Part shown: positions 39,318 to 54,348 of the stretch, one piece after another
How the letters are laid out: every line of letters begins with the position of its first letter
Position numbering within the stretch: position 1 is the stretch's first letter
Assembly: GCF_031323975.1 (NCBI RefSeq)
Contig: NZ_JAVIWS010000001.1
Location: forward strand, 2,108,001-2,172,000
Reading direction: 5' to 3'
DNA: 64,000 bases
DNA from: Escherichia ruysiae
GTDB taxonomy: Bacteria > Pseudomonadota > Gammaproteobacteria > Enterobacterales > Enterobacteriaceae
Notes under the pieces: model-generated
Seen by the model: the letters and a program-made list of their open reading frames with translations, nothing else
The model's database searches: none
Told to the model about the DNA's origin: nothing
Made by a program: the position numbers and the translations under genes

Positions 39318-41759
39318 TCACTCTGCCACTTTTTTCTTCGCCGCACGCTTCGCTTTGGTTGCAGCGGCTATTTTCTGCGTTTTAGCCGATGGCTTCTTCG
39401 CTTTTTTCGCGTCTTTCTTCGCCGCTTTCGGCTTCGCTTTTTTCTCACCACGGAAGGCGCTGTCTGGCTCAAAGTTTACCTTTTTGCCGACCTGACGACG
39501 CTTACCGCCTTTTTTGCCTGCATCGCCTTTTTTGGCTTTCTCGCGCGCCGTTTTACCGACGTTGCGCGGTGCACGTTCGCTGGAGATCAGGCTAAAGTCG
39601 ATTTTGCGCTCGTCCATATTAACCGCTTCGACGCGAACTTCCACGCGGTCGCCCAGGCGATAAGTCTGGCCGCTGGATTCGCCCATCAGGCGTTGTCCGA
39701 CTTGATCAAAGCGATAGTAGTCGTTGTCCAGCGAAGAGACGTGAACCAGACCATCGATGAATAAGTCATCCAGACGAACAAAGAAACCGAAGCCTGTGAC
39801 GCTGGAAATTACTCCTTTAAATACGTTACCAACCTGATCGAGCATGAAGTCACACTTCAGCCAGTCAGCCACATCGCGCGTTGCTTCGTCGGCACGACGT
39901 TCCGCCATCGAACAGTGCTGACCCAGTTGCAGCATCTCTTCCATCGAATAATGGTAGCCGCCAGTTTCAGTGGTGTTGCCCTGATGCCCCTGCTCTTTCG
40001 CCAGCAGATACTTAATGGCGCGGTGCAGCGTCAGGTCAGGATAACGACGAATCGGCGAAGTAAAGTGCGCATAGGACTGCAATGCCAGGCCGAAGTGACC
40101 ACGGTTTTCCGGATCATAAATCGCCTGTTTCATTGAACGCAGCAGCATGGTTTGCAGCATTTCTGCGTCAGGACGATCGGCAACCGACTCCAGCAGTTCC
40201 GCGTAGTCGCGCGGTTCTGGCTTGTTACCGCCCGGCAGTTCCAGCCCCAGCTCTGCCAGTACAGAGCGGAAAGAGGTAATCGCCTCAGTGCTCGGCTTGT
40301 CGTGTATACGGAACAGTGCGGGTTCTTTGGCTTTCTCAACGAAACGCGCCGCCGAGATATTCGCCAAAATCATACACTCTTCAATTAATTTGTGCGCGTC
40401 GTTACGCTGAGTCTGTTCGATACGTTCAATACGGCGTTCAGCGTTGAAAATGAACTTCGCTTCTTCGCTCTCAAACGAGATCCCGCCGCGTTCTTCACGA
40501 GCTTTATCCAGCACTTTATAGAGGTTATGCAACTCTTCGAGATGCTTAACCAGCGGGGCGTACTGCTCGCGCAGATCCTGATCGCCCTGCAGAATATGCC
40601 AGACTTTGGTGTAGGTCAGACGCGCGTGAGAGCTCATCACCGCTTCGTAGAATTTGTAGCCAGTCAGGCGGCCTTTCGACGAAATCGTCATCTCGCACAC
40701 CATACACAGGCGGTCTACCTGTGGGTTGAGCGAACACAGGCCGTTAGAGAGCACTTCCGGCAGCATCGGGATAACCTGCGACGGGAAGTACACCGACGTA
40801 CCACGGTTACGCGCTTCTCTGTCCAGCGGCGTTGGCGGACGCACATAGTAGCTGACATCGGCAATTGCGACCCATAAACGCCAGCCGCCGCCGCGTTTTT
40901 TCTCGCAGTAAACTGCATCGTCAAAGTCGCGGGCGTCTTCGCCATCAATGGTGACCAGCGGTAAATCGCGCAGATCGACACGGCCTGCTTTTGCTTCTTC
41001 CGGCACTTCTTCTTTCAGTCCGGCAACCTGTTGCTCAACAGCCTGTGGCCAGATGTACGGGATTTCATGGGTGCGCAGAGCGATATCAACCGCCATGCCG
41101 GTGCCCATATTATCGCCAAGCACCTCGACGATTTTACCCACCGCTTTGGTACGACGAGTCGGGCGTTGGGTCAGTTCGACCACCACCACAAAGCCCATCC
41201 GCGCGCCCATGATCTGATCTGGCGGGATTAAGATATCGAAGCTCAAACGGCTGTCGTCAGGAACCACAAAGCCGACGCCCGCTTCGGTAAAGTAGCGACC
41301 AACAATCTGGCTGGTTTTTGGCACCAGTACACGGACAATACGCGCTTCACGGCGGCCTTTACGGTCAGCGCCCAGCGGCTGCGCCAGCACCTGATCGCCA
41401 TGAATGCAGGTTTTCATCTGCTCGCTGGAGAGATACAAATCATCTTTACGTCCTTCAACCCGCAGAAAGCCGTAGCCATCACGGTGACCAATAACGGTAC
41501 CTTTCACCAGATCGAGGCGTTCCGGCAGCGCATAGCACTGACGGCGAGTGAAGACCAGTTGACCGTCGCGCTCCATCGCGCGCAGGCGGCGACGCAGGCC
41601 TTCAAGCTGCTCTTCGCCTTCAATGTGCAGTTCTACAGCCAGCTCATCACGGCTGGCCGGTTTTTCACGTTTGGTTAAATGTTCGAGGATAAATTCCCGG
41701 CTAGGGATGGGATTCGCGTATTTTTCAGCTTCGCGTTCCTGGAAAGGATCTTGTGACAT
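39318..41759 (-). CDS. rnr: 3'-5' exoribonuclease R
   Basis: An 813-residue RNase R that degrades structured RNA, helps in tmRNA quality control and in cold shock. The order is N-terminal HTH and cold-shock domains, RNB catalytic domain with the acidic cluster [17 protein letters not shown] near residues 272-288, S1 domain near 640-725 and a Lys-rich tail. The tail is visible as repeated KKGG, KKAKP and [10 protein letters not shown]. The start MSQDPFQER after GAGG was chosen over one 14 codons upstream. Confidence 0.98.
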   Translation of the reverse strand: MSQDPFQEREAEKYANPIPSREFILEHLTKREKPASRDELAVELHIEGEEQLEGLRRRLRAMERDGQLVFTRRQCYALPERLDLVKGTVIGHRDGYGFLRVEGRKDDLYLSSEQMKTCIHGDQVLAQPLGADRKGRREARIVRVLVPKTSQIVGRYFTEAGVGFVVPDDSRLSFDILIPPDQIMGARMGFVVVVELTQRPTRRTKAVGKIVEVLGDNMGTGMAVDIALRTHEIPYIWPQAVEQQVAGLKEEVPEEAKAGRVDLRDLPLVTIDGEDARDFDDAVYCEKKRGGGWRLWVAIADVSYYVRPPTPLDREARNRGTSVYFPSQVIPMLPEVLSNGLCSLNPQVDRLCMVCEMTISSKGRLTGYKFYEAVMSSHARLTYTKVWHILQGDQDLREQYAPLVKHLEELHNLYKVLDKAREERGGISFESEEAKFIFNAERRIERIEQTQRNDAHKLIEECMILANISAARFVEKAKEPALFRIHDKPSTEAITSFRSVLAELGLELPGGNKPEPRDYAELLESVADRPDAEMLQTMLLRSMKQAIYDPENRGHFGLALQSYAHFTSPIRRYPDLTLHRAIKYLLAKEQGHQGNTTETGGYHYSMEEMLQLGQHCSMAERRADEATRDVADWLKCDFMLDQVGNVFKGVISSVTGFGFFVRLDDLFIDGLVHVSSLDNDYYRFDQVGQRLMGESSGQTYRLGDRVEVRVEAVNMDERKIDFSLISSERAPRNVGKTAREKAKKGDAGKKGGKRRQVGKKVNFEPDSAFRGEKKAKPKAAKKDAKKAKKPSAKTQKIAAATKAKRAAKKKVAE

Positions 41760-41797
41760 CTCGGTTCCTCCGTTGTCATCTCTGATGAAGATTTTCG

Positions 41798-42223
41798 TCA
41801 CTCCACCAGCAATAATTTATAAAGCGGTTGATTCTCTTCAACCAAATCGGCAAGCGTGTAGTTATCCAGTTCCGTAAGAAAACTTTGCACGGCCTTAGAA
41901 AGTGCCTGTTTCAACCGACAGGCAGGTGTAATGTGGCAAAACTCACTGCTGCAATTCACCAGCGATAAGGGTTCCAGCTCGCGCACCACATCACCAATAC
42001 GTATCGCACTCGCCGGTTTACCCAGGCGAATGCCGCCATTTTTTCCACGAACAGCAGTCACGTAGCCGGCACGACTAAGTTGATTGATTATTTTGACCAT
42101 ATGATTACGGGAGACGCCGTAGACGTCAGTCACTTCAGAAATACTGGTCATCCGCCCTTCTGGCAATGACGCCATGTAGATCAGCGCACGTAATCCGTAA
42201 TCAGTGAAACTCGTTAACTGCAC
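41798..42223 (-). CDS. nsrR: Nitric-oxide-sensing Rrf2-family repressor NsrR
   Basis: A 141-residue Rrf2 regulator. A winged HTH covers residues 1-60 and the cluster ligands Cys91, Cys96 and Cys102 ([13 protein letters not shown]) hold an NO-sensitive iron-sulfur cluster. Intact, it represses ytfE, hmp and other NO-defence genes; nitrosylation releases DNA. It heads nsrR-rnr-rlmB. One of its operators is visible in this window, before ytfE. Confidence 0.98.
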
Positions 42224-42391
42224 ATCAACCTCAAAAGGGAAATCGGGAAAAAATACATTTACATTGATGATAAACCAGCCACAAGCTGTGTCGCTAATTT
42301 ATTTCAGTTTGGGGAAGGAAAAAAGCGAGGATTTAACACTGTGTCGGATAGCATAATGGCTTACCCGACACAGCAATGTATCACACTGTTA

Positions 42392-42418
42392 GCCCGGCAG
42401 GCAAAATATCTGCCGGGC
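42392..42418 (-). terminator. Hairpin after purA
   Basis: Perfect arms GCCCGGCAG / CTGCCGGGC with a 9-base loop, nine bases past the purA stop on the minus strand. There is no strong U-tract, so termination may be partial. Confidence 0.6.
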
Positions 42419-42427
42419 ATACCAGGA

Positions 42428-43729
<1,302 letters not shown>

Positions 43730-43829
43730 TCAAAATCACCGTTTGCTTAAAAATGGATTCTACCATCGCTTTTTCAGAGTTACAGCACTTTTTGCATCCA
43801 AAAATGACCTTAATCAGTCTATTTTTTGT

Positions 43830-44027
43830 TCAGCCAATCGTTTTCCTCAACATGTAGTAGACCACAACGCCCGCAACCACAAGTCCACCACCAAAACGAC
43901 GTAAAATATTATCGGGTAAATTGGTCATCGCAGAGATCATCTTCTTCCACGCCTGCGGGTAAAGCATCGGTCCTAAACCTTCCAGCACCAAAACCAGAGC
44001 AAGCGCCAGCCAGATTGTCGAATTCAT
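43830..44027 (-). CDS. yjeT: DUF2065 inner-membrane protein YjeT
   Basis: A 65-residue protein with two hydrophobic helices (residues about 4-22 and 45-61). It sits between hflC and purA, past the hfl terminator hairpin. Function unknown; the family is conserved beside hflC-purA in many proteobacteria, which suggests a link to the HflKC complex. Confidence 0.93.
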   Translation of the reverse strand: MNSTIWLALALVLVLEGLGPMLYPQAWKKMISAMTNLPDNILRRFGGGLVVAGVVVYYMLRKTIG

Positions 44028-44052
44028 TCATTGTCCTTATAGAAAAAGAAAA

Positions 44053-44079
44053 CCACCGACATCCCTGAGGATGCGGTGG
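44053..44079 (-). terminator. Terminator of the hfl operon after hflC
   Basis: Imperfect stem CCACCG..ATCC / GGAT..CGGTGG, followed on the minus strand by TTTTCTTTTTC. It is 30 bases past the hflC stop. Confidence 0.85.
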
Positions 44080-44108
44080 CTTTATTGACCTGTACCGCAG
44101 TCGTTATA

Positions 44109-45113
44109 TTAACGCGTTGCGGAAGTCGGCGTCTTCATGTAGCGGAAGAAATCGCTGTCCGGGCTCATGACCATCACGTCCTGATTGCCAGAGAAGCTGT
44201 TCTCATAAGCACGCAGGCTACGGATGAATGCATAGAAGTCCGGATCTTTGCTGAATGCATCAGCAAACAGTTTGGCAGCTTCTGCGTCACCTTCACCGCG
44301 CATGATGCGACCCTGACGCTCTGCTTCTGCCAGCGTTCTGGTCACTTCATAGTCGGCAGTTGCGCGCAATTTTTCCGCTTCTTCCTGACCTTGTGAACGA
44401 TGGCGACGCGCTACCGCTTCACGCTCGGCGCGCATACGGTTGTAGATCGCCTCAGACACTTCGGTCGGCAGGTTGATCTGCTTAATACGCACATCGACAA
44501 CTTCAATACCCAGCGCCGCCATACTGTTCGGGTTGATGACCGGAACTTTGCCCTTCGTCTCAGCCGTTACACGCTCTGCCGCTTCGGCAATGGCGTTATC
44601 CGCTGCTGGGGTAGTGACTTCATCTTCAGTACCCGCAGAACCGGAGTTCAGCGCGTCACGCACTTCCAGAGTCAGACGACCACGGGAGTCGGTGACGATG
44701 TCTTTCACGTCCAGGCGACCAATTTCAGAACGCAGACGGTCAGAGAACTTACGTTTCAATAGCACTTCCGCTTGCGAAATGTCGCCACCACCCGTTGCCA
44801 GGTAGTAACGGCTGAAATCGCTGATGCGCCATTTGATGTAAGAGTCGACGATCAGGTCTTTCTTCTCTTTGGTCACAAAGCGGTCGGCCTGGTTGTCCAT
44901 GGTCTGAATACGCGCATCGAGCATTTTCACCGTTTCAATGAACGGTATCTTGAAATGCAGACCCGGCTCATAAACCAGAGGTTTGTTGTCATCGTCACGC
45001 AGTACCTTACCAAAACGCAGCGTAATACCGCGCTCACCTTCTTTGACGACAAAGACAGACATGTAAAGCACTACCAGCACGATGATGATAATCGCGATAA
45101 CTGACTTACGCAT
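44109..45113 (-). CDS. hflC: HflC, SPFH-family regulator of FtsH protease
   Basis: A 334-residue inner-membrane protein. One N-terminal helix (residues about 4-21) is followed by an SPFH/band 7 domain facing the periplasm. With HflK it forms a large cage around FtsH hexamers, limiting access of membrane substrates. It starts two bases after hflK. Confidence 0.98.
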   Translation of the reverse strand: MRKSVIAIIIIVLVVLYMSVFVVKEGERGITLRFGKVLRDDDNKPLVYEPGLHFKIPFIETVKMLDARIQTMDNQADRFVTKEKKDLIVDSYIKWRISDFSRYYLATGGGDISQAEVLLKRKFSDRLRSEIGRLDVKDIVTDSRGRLTLEVRDALNSGSAGTEDEVTTPAADNAIAEAAERVTAETKGKVPVINPNSMAALGIEVVDVRIKQINLPTEVSEAIYNRMRAEREAVARRHRSQGQEEAEKLRATADYEVTRTLAEAERQGRIMRGEGDAEAAKLFADAFSKDPDFYAFIRSLRAYENSFSGNQDVMVMSPDSDFFRYMKTPTSATR

Positions 45114-45115
45114 CG

Positions 45116-46375
45116 TTATTCCCCCTGACGCTGGTAGTCGTTACGCTGCGCGTTGGCGCGGCGTTGGTCCATAATATCGCCCTGACTGGTGGACGACGTG
45201 TTGCTTGCCCCACTGGTCGTGGAGGAAGAGGCTGGCGGCAGACGCAGCAGATTGCTGGCGCCGTTGTCGCTCTTCGCCGCTGGCGCGTTACCCCCTTTAA
45301 GCATCTGGTCTAACGGCAGAACCATCAGGTTGCCACCTTTATCGTTAACCAGCACTTTGCGGGTGTTGCCCAACACTTTTTCCATCGTCTCGATATACAG
45401 ACGCTCGCGAGTAATTTCCGGCGCAGCTTTATATTCCGGCAGAAGTTTAGCAAAGCGCGCGACTTCACCCTGGGCTTCCAGGATAGTCTGAGCCTTGTAC
45501 GCACGCGCCTCTTCGAGGATACGTTGCGCCTGACCGTTCGCACGCGGCTGAACTTCGTTGGTATACGCTTCTGCTTCACGAATGTATTGCTGTTCGTTTT
45601 CACGTGCGGCAATCGCATCGTCAAACGCTGCTTTTACTTCTTCCGGCGGACGAGCAGCCTGGAAGTTGACGTCCAGCAGAGTGATACCCATGTCATACGG
45701 ACGAATCGTCTCTTCCAGTTCGCGCTGAGTATCGCTACGAATCACGGTACGACCTTCCGTCAAAATGCGGTCCATGGTGTATTTACCGATAACCCCACGC
45801 AGGGCGCTGTCGGTAGCCTGGCGCAGACTGTCATCCGGGCTGGTTACGCTATACAGGTATTTTTCCGGATTGGTGACGCGGTACTGCACGTTCATCTCAA
45901 CGCGCACCACGTTTTCGTCAGACGTCAGCATCACGCCGGAAGCAGCCAGTTCACGCACGGCTTCCACGTTCACCGGTTTAACTTCGTCGATAAACGTCGG
46001 TTTCCAGTTCAGACCAGGTTCAACCAGATGGCTGAATTTACCAAAGCGTGTTACCACGCCGCGTTCGGCTTCTTTAATGGTGTAGAAACCACTGGCCGCC
46101 CAGATAATGACAATCGCTGCCGCTGCGATGGTAACGACACGACCGCCAAGCTGCGGGCGCGGGCCTTGCGATGAACTGCCACCGCCAGATCCAGTGCCTT
46201 TACCGCCGCCCAGACCACCGAGCTTTTTGCTCAGTTTGCGGAAGATATCATCTAAATCAGGTGGCCCTTGATCGCGACCGCCTTTGTTTCCATTTCCCTC
46301 AGAGTTGCCGCCAGGTTTGCTGCTTCCCCACGGGTCGCGGTCTTGTCCGTTATTACCGGGCTGATTCCACGCCAT
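45116..46375 (-). CDS. hflK: HflK, SPFH-family regulator of FtsH protease
   Basis: A 419-residue partner of HflC. A Gly/Asn/Pro-rich cytoplasmic N-terminus (MAWNQPGNNGQDRDPWGSS, GGLGGGKGTGSGGG) precedes a membrane helix near residues 80-97 and the SPFH domain. The C-terminus is Ser/Asn-rich. It lies between hflX and hflC in the superoperon. Confidence 0.98.
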   Translation of the reverse strand: MAWNQPGNNGQDRDPWGSSKPGGNSEGNGNKGGRDQGPPDLDDIFRKLSKKLGGLGGGKGTGSGGGSSSQGPRPQLGGRVVTIAAAAIVIIWAASGFYTIKEAERGVVTRFGKFSHLVEPGLNWKPTFIDEVKPVNVEAVRELAASGVMLTSDENVVRVEMNVQYRVTNPEKYLYSVTSPDDSLRQATDSALRGVIGKYTMDRILTEGRTVIRSDTQRELEETIRPYDMGITLLDVNFQAARPPEEVKAAFDDAIAARENEQQYIREAEAYTNEVQPRANGQAQRILEEARAYKAQTILEAQGEVARFAKLLPEYKAAPEITRERLYIETMEKVLGNTRKVLVNDKGGNLMVLPLDQMLKGGNAPAAKSDNGASNLLRLPPASSSTTSGASNTSSTSQGDIMDQRRANAQRNDYQRQGE

Positions 46376-46461
46376 GTTTGTGCTCCATATTTGTTATGCG
46401 GTGATCCCTGTTGTCTTTCGACGCCAGAGGATATGACTCCACGCTTCAGACGCTTTGCCGG

Positions 46462-47742
46462 TTAGATCAGGTAATCGATCAACGCCGGTTCTTGTTTACA
46501 GAGGCGACGCCAGTCAACAATCGGCATACGAACTTGCAGACTTACGCTGCCGTCCTCCTCCATCCACTCTTTTTCTATTGCCTGAAGCTGATAAAAACGA
46601 CTTCTCAGACGCCCTTCCTGCGGCGGCAGACGCAATGTATGCTGCGCCACCTCACCGGAAAGCCGCTCCGTCAAAGCCTGAAAAAGCTGTGGTATCCCCG
46701 CTCCGGTCTGCGCAGAAAGCCAGACACGGATCGGTTTGTTCTCTTCGTCCCGATCAATACGCGGTTCGAAATCTTCCAGCATATCGATCTTATTCATCAC
46801 CAGCAGGGTTGGGATCTCGTGAGCATCAATCTCTTCAAGAACCGTATTCACCGCTTCGATGTTTTCTTGTACACGCACATCTGCCGCATCAATGACGTGC
46901 AGCAGCAATGTGGCTTGCCGCGTCTCTTGTAACGTGGCTTTAAACGCCGCCACCAGATCGTGCGGCAAGTGGCGAATAAACCCTACGGTATCTGCCAGCA
47001 CGGTTTCACCGACATCCGCGACGTCAATACGCCGCAACGTCGGATCGAGGGTGGCAAACAACTGGTCTGCCGCGTAGACCCGCGCTTCGGTGATGCGATT
47101 GAAAAGGGTAGATTTACCGGCGTTGGTATATCCCACCAGCGAAACAGTAGGAACGTCGGCTTTGATACGCGATTGCCGCCCCTGCTCACGCTGCTTTTCA
47201 ACTCTTTCCAGGCGCGACTGTATCTGCACGATGCGATTACGCAACAAACGACGGTCGGTTTCGAGCTGGGTTTCACCCGGACCACGCAAACCGATCCCGC
47301 CTTTCTGTCTTTCAAGGTGGGTCCAGCCACGCACCAGGCGCGTAGCCAGATGGCGCAGCTGCGCCAGCTCAACCTGCAACTTACCCTCATGGGTACGCGC
47401 ACGTTGGGCGAAAATATCTAAAATAAGGCCGGTGCGATCGATGACACGACACTCGCACAAACGCTCCAGGTTACGCTCTTGCGCTGGGCTCAGGGCATGG
47501 TCAAAAAGAACGACCGAAGCACCCGTCGCTTTGACAGCTTCCGCAATTTCAACTGCTTTACCTTCACCTACAAAATACTTTGGGTGCGGCGCTTTACGGC
47601 TACCGGTAATCACCTGCAATGCTTCGACACCGGCGGAAGAAACCAGAGATTCAAACTCCTGGAGGTCTTCCATATCTTTGTCTTGCGTAAAATAGATGTG
47701 TACCAGCACCGCCTGCTCACCAGCATCATAACGGTCAAACAA
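46462..47742 (-). CDS. hflX: Ribosome-splitting GTPase HflX
   Basis: A 426-residue GTPase. An N-terminal HflX domain with nucleotide-binding and coiled parts is followed by the G domain: G1 [12 protein letters not shown] near 204-215, G3 DTVGFI near 249 and G4 NKID near 318. It splits stalled ribosomes during heat shock and stress. It is downstream of hfq, past an attenuating hairpin. Confidence 0.98.
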   Translation of the reverse strand: MFDRYDAGEQAVLVHIYFTQDKDMEDLQEFESLVSSAGVEALQVITGSRKAPHPKYFVGEGKAVEIAEAVKATGASVVLFDHALSPAQERNLERLCECRVIDRTGLILDIFAQRARTHEGKLQVELAQLRHLATRLVRGWTHLERQKGGIGLRGPGETQLETDRRLLRNRIVQIQSRLERVEKQREQGRQSRIKADVPTVSLVGYTNAGKSTLFNRITEARVYAADQLFATLDPTLRRIDVADVGETVLADTVGFIRHLPHDLVAAFKATLQETRQATLLLHVIDAADVRVQENIEAVNTVLEEIDAHEIPTLLVMNKIDMLEDFEPRIDRDEENKPIRVWLSAQTGAGIPQLFQALTERLSGEVAQHTLRLPPQEGRLRSRFYQLQAIEKEWMEEDGSVSLQVRMPIVDWRRLCKQEPALIDYLI

Positions 47743-47798
47743 GCGTAAAACCCTCTAAATAGATCAGCGGGGAACGCAGGATCGCTGGCTCCCCGTGT

Positions 47799-48139
<341 letters not shown>

Positions 48140-48212
48140 TTATATGCTTATTTGTACTTTGAACCTTTCGATTCTGAAAAAATTGCGCACGATACGTCTC
48201 AATTGTACACAT

Positions 48213-49163
48213 TCAGCCTGCGATAGCACCAACAACCTGTAATACTTCGTCACGCGCCTGTTCTGGTTTTTCACTGTCAAGCCAGTGAACCCCTTCCCAA
48301 CCACGCAGCCAGGTTATCTGCCGCTTCGCCAACTGTCTCGTGGCGCAAACACCTCGATAAACCATTTCATCGTATGAGATTTCGCCTTCAAGGTAAAACC
48401 ACATCTGGCGATAACCCACGCAACGAATGGAAGGCAAATCCGTATGCAAATCTCCTCGGGCAAAAAGCGCCCGGACTTCTGCTTCAAAACCTGAAGCCAA
48501 CATCTGATGAAAACGCTGCTCAATTCGTTGATGGAGCAGTTCACGGCTCGCCGGGGCGATGGCGAACTGATGCACCTGATACGGTAGAGCGTCTCCTGAC
48601 GTTTGCGTCAGTTCCGTTAAAGTTTTACCCGAAATGAAAAAAACTTCCAGTGCCCGGGAAAGCCTTTGTGGATCATTTGGATGAATCCTTGCTGCCGCAA
48701 CAGGATCTATCTCCTGAAGTTGACGATGCAATGACTCCCAACCTTGCTCTGCCGCTTGTTGCTCAATTCTGGCTCGTACTTCGGGGTTCGCCGACGGTAG
48801 CGGCGACAATCCCTCCAGTAACGCCTTGAAATACAACATCGTACCGCCCACTAACAGCGGGATTCGCCCCGCCGCCGTGATATCGGCCATTTCCGCCAGC
48901 GCATCGCGACGAAAATCAGCAGCCGAATAAGCCTGCGACGGATCGCGAATATCCAGCAATCGGTGCGGCGCGGCGAGTAACTCTTCAGCGTTCGGCTTCG
49001 CCGTCCCGATATCCATCCCTTTGTAAATAAGGGCAGAATCAACGCTTATCAACTCTACTGGTAAAATTTTACGCAGCTCAATGGCTAACGCCGTTTTACC
49101 GGAGGCCGTCGGCCCCATCAAAAAAATTGCCTTAGGCAGGCTCGCCTTACTGATATCACTCAT
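48213..49163 (-). CDS. miaA: tRNA dimethylallyltransferase MiaA
   Basis: Adds a dimethylallyl group to A37 of tRNAs that read UNN codons. It has 316 residues, with the P-loop [14 protein letters not shown] near 14-27 and the [16 protein letters not shown] motif near 42-57. The start overlaps the mutL stop by eight bases, showing translational coupling. Confidence 0.99.
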   Translation of the reverse strand: MSDISKASLPKAIFLMGPTASGKTALAIELRKILPVELISVDSALIYKGMDIGTAKPNAEELLAAPHRLLDIRDPSQAYSAADFRRDALAEMADITAAGRIPLLVGGTMLYFKALLEGLSPLPSANPEVRARIEQQAAEQGWESLHRQLQEIDPVAAARIHPNDPQRLSRALEVFFISGKTLTELTQTSGDALPYQVHQFAIAPASRELLHQRIEQRFHQMLASGFEAEVRALFARGDLHTDLPSIRCVGYRQMWFYLEGEISYDEMVYRGVCATRQLAKRQITWLRGWEGVHWLDSEKPEQARDEVLQVVGAIAG

Positions 49164-51003
49164 CTTTCAGGGCTTTTATCGCCGGATGTAAATCAACAGA
49201 TTGTAACAGACCACCCGGCGGCGTTTTCACAAGCTGCGGACATAACCGTTCTACATCCGCCAGCAGGGTAATGGCCTGAGCCATTGACCACTGTGCATGT
49301 TCGCTCATCAGATTTCGTGCAATCCACTGCGCAATATTGCCAGGTTCGAATACGGACTGCTTCGCCAGGTAGCCTATCAGTTCAGGAATCAAGATTTGTA
49401 AATTTTGTTGGCGTAAGGGTAAAGGCACGGCTCTGATGGTCACATGCTGCGCATCAGACTGAAATTCAATGCCTAACTCCGCCAGAGCGGACTGCGCTTT
49501 TTCTAATGCCGATTTTTCTTCGCCAGAGACTTTTAGCCGCAACGGAATAAGCAACGGCTGGGCACAAACCGGCGCCTCACCCGGCGTCAGTTGCATCTGA
49601 CGCAACCAACGTTCCGCTACCGCCAGGGCTAAAAGTGAAATGTTGCCGTCACGCTCCAGCAGCGCACAGTCGGAATTGACGATAGTCAACACCCGACCAA
49701 AGCTTTGACCATTCGATGCCAGCGTAAGTTCCTGCGGTTCTGGCGCTTTTGGTTTGAGCATCGGCGCAGGCGTTTGCAAAAGCTGGCGATACACTTCGCC
49801 TTGCTGTTTCTGGTAGCCCGGTTGCGCGTTCGGCCAGGGAGCAGACTGGCGACTGCCTGATGCTGGCGCAGGAGTGTAGCGTGGAGCTATCGGCTCACGA
49901 ACTGCCGGTTCTGCAAAGTGATTGCGCCCCGCCGCCACGCGGTTTTCCGGAATGGCACGCGGTGCAGGTTGGGGGTCATCGTCCAGCGGTAGCGGCGTTT
50001 CCAGTTGCTGCTGTAGCACGCTCAGCACGCCCTGATAGATAAAGTCATGCACCAGACGCGACTGATGGAAACGCACCTCGTGTTTGGCGGGGTGCACGTT
50101 GACGTCCACCTGATGCGGGTCGATCTCCAGATACAGCACAAACGCAGGTTGCTGATCGGCGCCCAGTTTGTCTTCGCAGGCCTGGCGGATCGCATGATTG
50201 ATCAGGCGATCGCGCATCATGCGCCCATTCACGTAGCAATACTGAATTTCCGCCAGTGCAGGCGTGGTGTGATTCGGATCAGCCACCCAGCCGCGCAGCG
50301 TGAGATCGCCGTGCTGCCATTCAATCGCCAGCGCATGTTCGAGAAAAGCGGTGCCACAAATCGCCCCTAAACGGCGTTCTTTTTGCCCGCCTTCCGGCAC
50401 TGCGCGGTACTGGCGCACAATTTTGCCGTTATGCGACAAGTTGATAGTGACGTCGAAACGCGCCAGCGCAATGCGGCGGATGATTTCATCGATATGGTTA
50501 AATTCGGTTTTCTCGGTGCGCAGGAATTTGCGCCGCGCCGGAGTGTTGTAGAACAGATCCAGCACCTCCAGCGTTGTTCCCACCGGATGCGCCGCTGGTT
50601 TAACCGTCACGTCCATATCACGCCCTTCGGCATAAGCCTGCCAGGCTTCCTGCTGTTCCGCAGTGCGCGAAGTGAGCGTCAGGCGGGAAACCGAACTGAT
50701 ACTCGCCAGCGCCTCACCGCGAAAACCCAGGCTGATAATAGCTTCGAGATCGTCCAGAGAGGCAATTTTACTGGTAGCATGACGAGCCAGCGCCAGCGCC
50801 AGCTCATCTTTTTTGATACCGCAGCCGTTATCACGAATGCGGATAAGTTTCGCCCCACCGCGTTCGATATCAATATCGATGCGCGTCGCACCCGCATCGA
50901 GGCTGTTTTCTACCAGTTCTTTGACTACCGACGCAGGTCGCTCGACCACCTCACCTGCGGCAATCTGGTTCGCCAGTTGTGGCGGTAAGACCTGAATTGG
51001 CAT
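49156..51003 (-). CDS. mutL: DNA mismatch repair protein MutL
   Basis: A 615-residue GHKL ATPase that links MutS recognition to MutH and UvrD. The N-terminal ATPase motifs [11 protein letters not shown] near 29-39, DNGCGI near 58-63 and [10 protein letters not shown] near 93-102 are intact. A Pro/Gln/Ala-rich linker lies at about 340-430 and the dimerisation domain at the end. There is no endonuclease motif, as expected for the MutH-using type. An ATG one codon upstream exists. Confidence 0.99.
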   Translation of the reverse strand: MPIQVLPPQLANQIAAGEVVERPASVVKELVENSLDAGATRIDIDIERGGAKLIRIRDNGCGIKKDELALALARHATSKIASLDDLEAIISLGFRGEALASISSVSRLTLTSRTAEQQEAWQAYAEGRDMDVTVKPAAHPVGTTLEVLDLFYNTPARRKFLRTEKTEFNHIDEIIRRIALARFDVTINLSHNGKIVRQYRAVPEGGQKERRLGAICGTAFLEHALAIEWQHGDLTLRGWVADPNHTTPALAEIQYCYVNGRMMRDRLINHAIRQACEDKLGADQQPAFVLYLEIDPHQVDVNVHPAKHEVRFHQSRLVHDFIYQGVLSVLQQQLETPLPLDDDPQPAPRAIPENRVAAGRNHFAEPAVREPIAPRYTPAPASGSRQSAPWPNAQPGYQKQQGEVYRQLLQTPAPMLKPKAPEPQELTLASNGQSFGRVLTIVNSDCALLERDGNISLLALAVAERWLRQMQLTPGEAPVCAQPLLIPLRLKVSGEEKSALEKAQSALAELGIEFQSDAQHVTIRAVPLPLRQQNLQILIPELIGYLAKQSVFEPGNIAQWIARNLMSEHAQWSMAQAITLLADVERLCPQLVKTPPGGLLQSVDLHPAIKALKDE

Positions 51004-51012
51004 CAATTATCC

Positions 51013-52350
51013 TTAGTTTGGCAGCGTGCGATCTGGTGTCGTCACCGTACTGGCAGTTTGTGCCGTTGCGCCCTGCGGCGCAGATTGCATCGGATGCGCA
51101 AGGAAGTAATTGCGCAGGCCTTTGTAAATGGCTTCTGCCAGCTGTTGTTGGTAATCGTCGCTCGCCAGCAAACGTTCTTCGCTGTTGTTGCTGATAAAAC
51201 CGGTTTCGACCAGTACTGACGGGATATCCGGCGAACGCAGAACGCCAAGGCTGGCGTGTTCTGGTCGACGTTTATGTATTTCGCCAATGCGTTGCAACTG
51301 ACTGATCATACTGGTCGCCACATCATACCCTACCCGCTGGGAATGACCGAACTGTAAATCCAGCACCGCCTGGCTTAAATACGGGTCAGACTGACTGTTC
51401 GCCAGCACATCGCCTGCCCCGCCCAGCAGCTCCGACTGTTTCTCGTGCTGTTCCAGCCAGCTTGCCATTTCACTGTTTGCGCGACGGTTAGAGAGCACCC
51501 ACACGGAAGCGCCGGTAGCACTGCGGTTCGGTGCGGCATCAGCGTGAATCGACACAAGGAAATTGGCGTTTTGCTTACGTGCCACATCGCTGCGCCCCAT
51601 CACCGAGATAAAGTAATCCCCGTCACGGGTTAAAACGCCCTTAAACATCGGATCATCATTGAGCAAAGTACGCAATTTACGCGCGATGGCGATGGTGACA
51701 TTTTTCTCCCGCGTACCGCCAGGGCCGATAGCGCCAGGATCCTGACCACCGTGTCCGGCATCAATGGCGATGACAATTTTTTCGCCAGTGTTAGCCGTCG
51801 CGCGCGCTGCCGGACGCGTCACCGTATTGCTACTGATGACACCCGTAGCCCGGTTGCTCTCGGTTTTAAACGGATTACGCGCCGGTTCGCTGACGCGCGG
51901 TGCGACAACCGCAGGCGTTTCAACACGTTTAGCAACCACGGGCGGCGGCGGAGGCGGTGGTGGCGCATCGGCATTAATCGTAAAGACGACGGTGTAATTG
52001 CTGCCATTCTGCCGCTTCACCGCTTCGGTTTTACCGTTTTCGGTGAGATCGACCACCAGCCGCAGCGTTTGCGCATCTTTTGGCGTTCCAGAGCGAATCG
52101 CCTTCACCAGATTATTACCGCTGAACAACAACGGCAGCCCCTGAATCACGCCCGTTTGTTTGATATCGAGCGCCACGGTGCGTTTGCTTTGATGGCTAAA
52201 TGCATAGTCAGGATCGCCAATAAAACTTAACGTTATCCGCGCCTGTTGATTGCCATTAGAAACCTGAATATCAGAGAGCGTCGCGGCGCCAGCCTGCGCG
52301 CACAGCAGCACCAACGTCGCTACCAACCAATTTCTGATGCGATACATCAT
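51013..52350 (-). CDS. amiB: N-acetylmuramoyl-L-alanine amidase AmiB
   Basis: A 445-residue periplasmic amidase that splits septal peptidoglycan in daughter-cell separation, activated by EnvC. The order is signal peptide ending QAGAA near residue 23, AMIN domain (about 25-125), a proline run near 130-138, then Amidase_3. The catalytic domain has [15 protein letters not shown] near 194-208 and SIHADAAPN near 267. It lies between tsaE and mutL. Confidence 0.98.
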   Translation of the reverse strand: MMYRIRNWLVATLVLLCAQAGAATLSDIQVSNGNQQARITLSFIGDPDYAFSHQSKRTVALDIKQTGVIQGLPLLFSGNNLVKAIRSGTPKDAQTLRLVVDLTENGKTEAVKRQNGSNYTVVFTINADAPPPPPPPPVVAKRVETPAVVAPRVSEPARNPFKTESNRATGVISSNTVTRPAARATANTGEKIVIAIDAGHGGQDPGAIGPGGTREKNVTIAIARKLRTLLNDDPMFKGVLTRDGDYFISVMGRSDVARKQNANFLVSIHADAAPNRSATGASVWVLSNRRANSEMASWLEQHEKQSELLGGAGDVLANSQSDPYLSQAVLDLQFGHSQRVGYDVATSMISQLQRIGEIHKRRPEHASLGVLRSPDIPSVLVETGFISNNSEERLLASDDYQQQLAEAIYKGLRNYFLAHPMQSAPQGATAQTASTVTTPDRTLPN

Positions 52351-52367
52351 CCCGCCACCTTCAAAGG

Positions 52368-54346
<1,979 letters not shown>

Positions 54347-54348
<2 letters not shown>

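Noticed and set aside
45524..46174. A 216-codon plus-strand frame
   Set aside because: It is a shadow of hflK.
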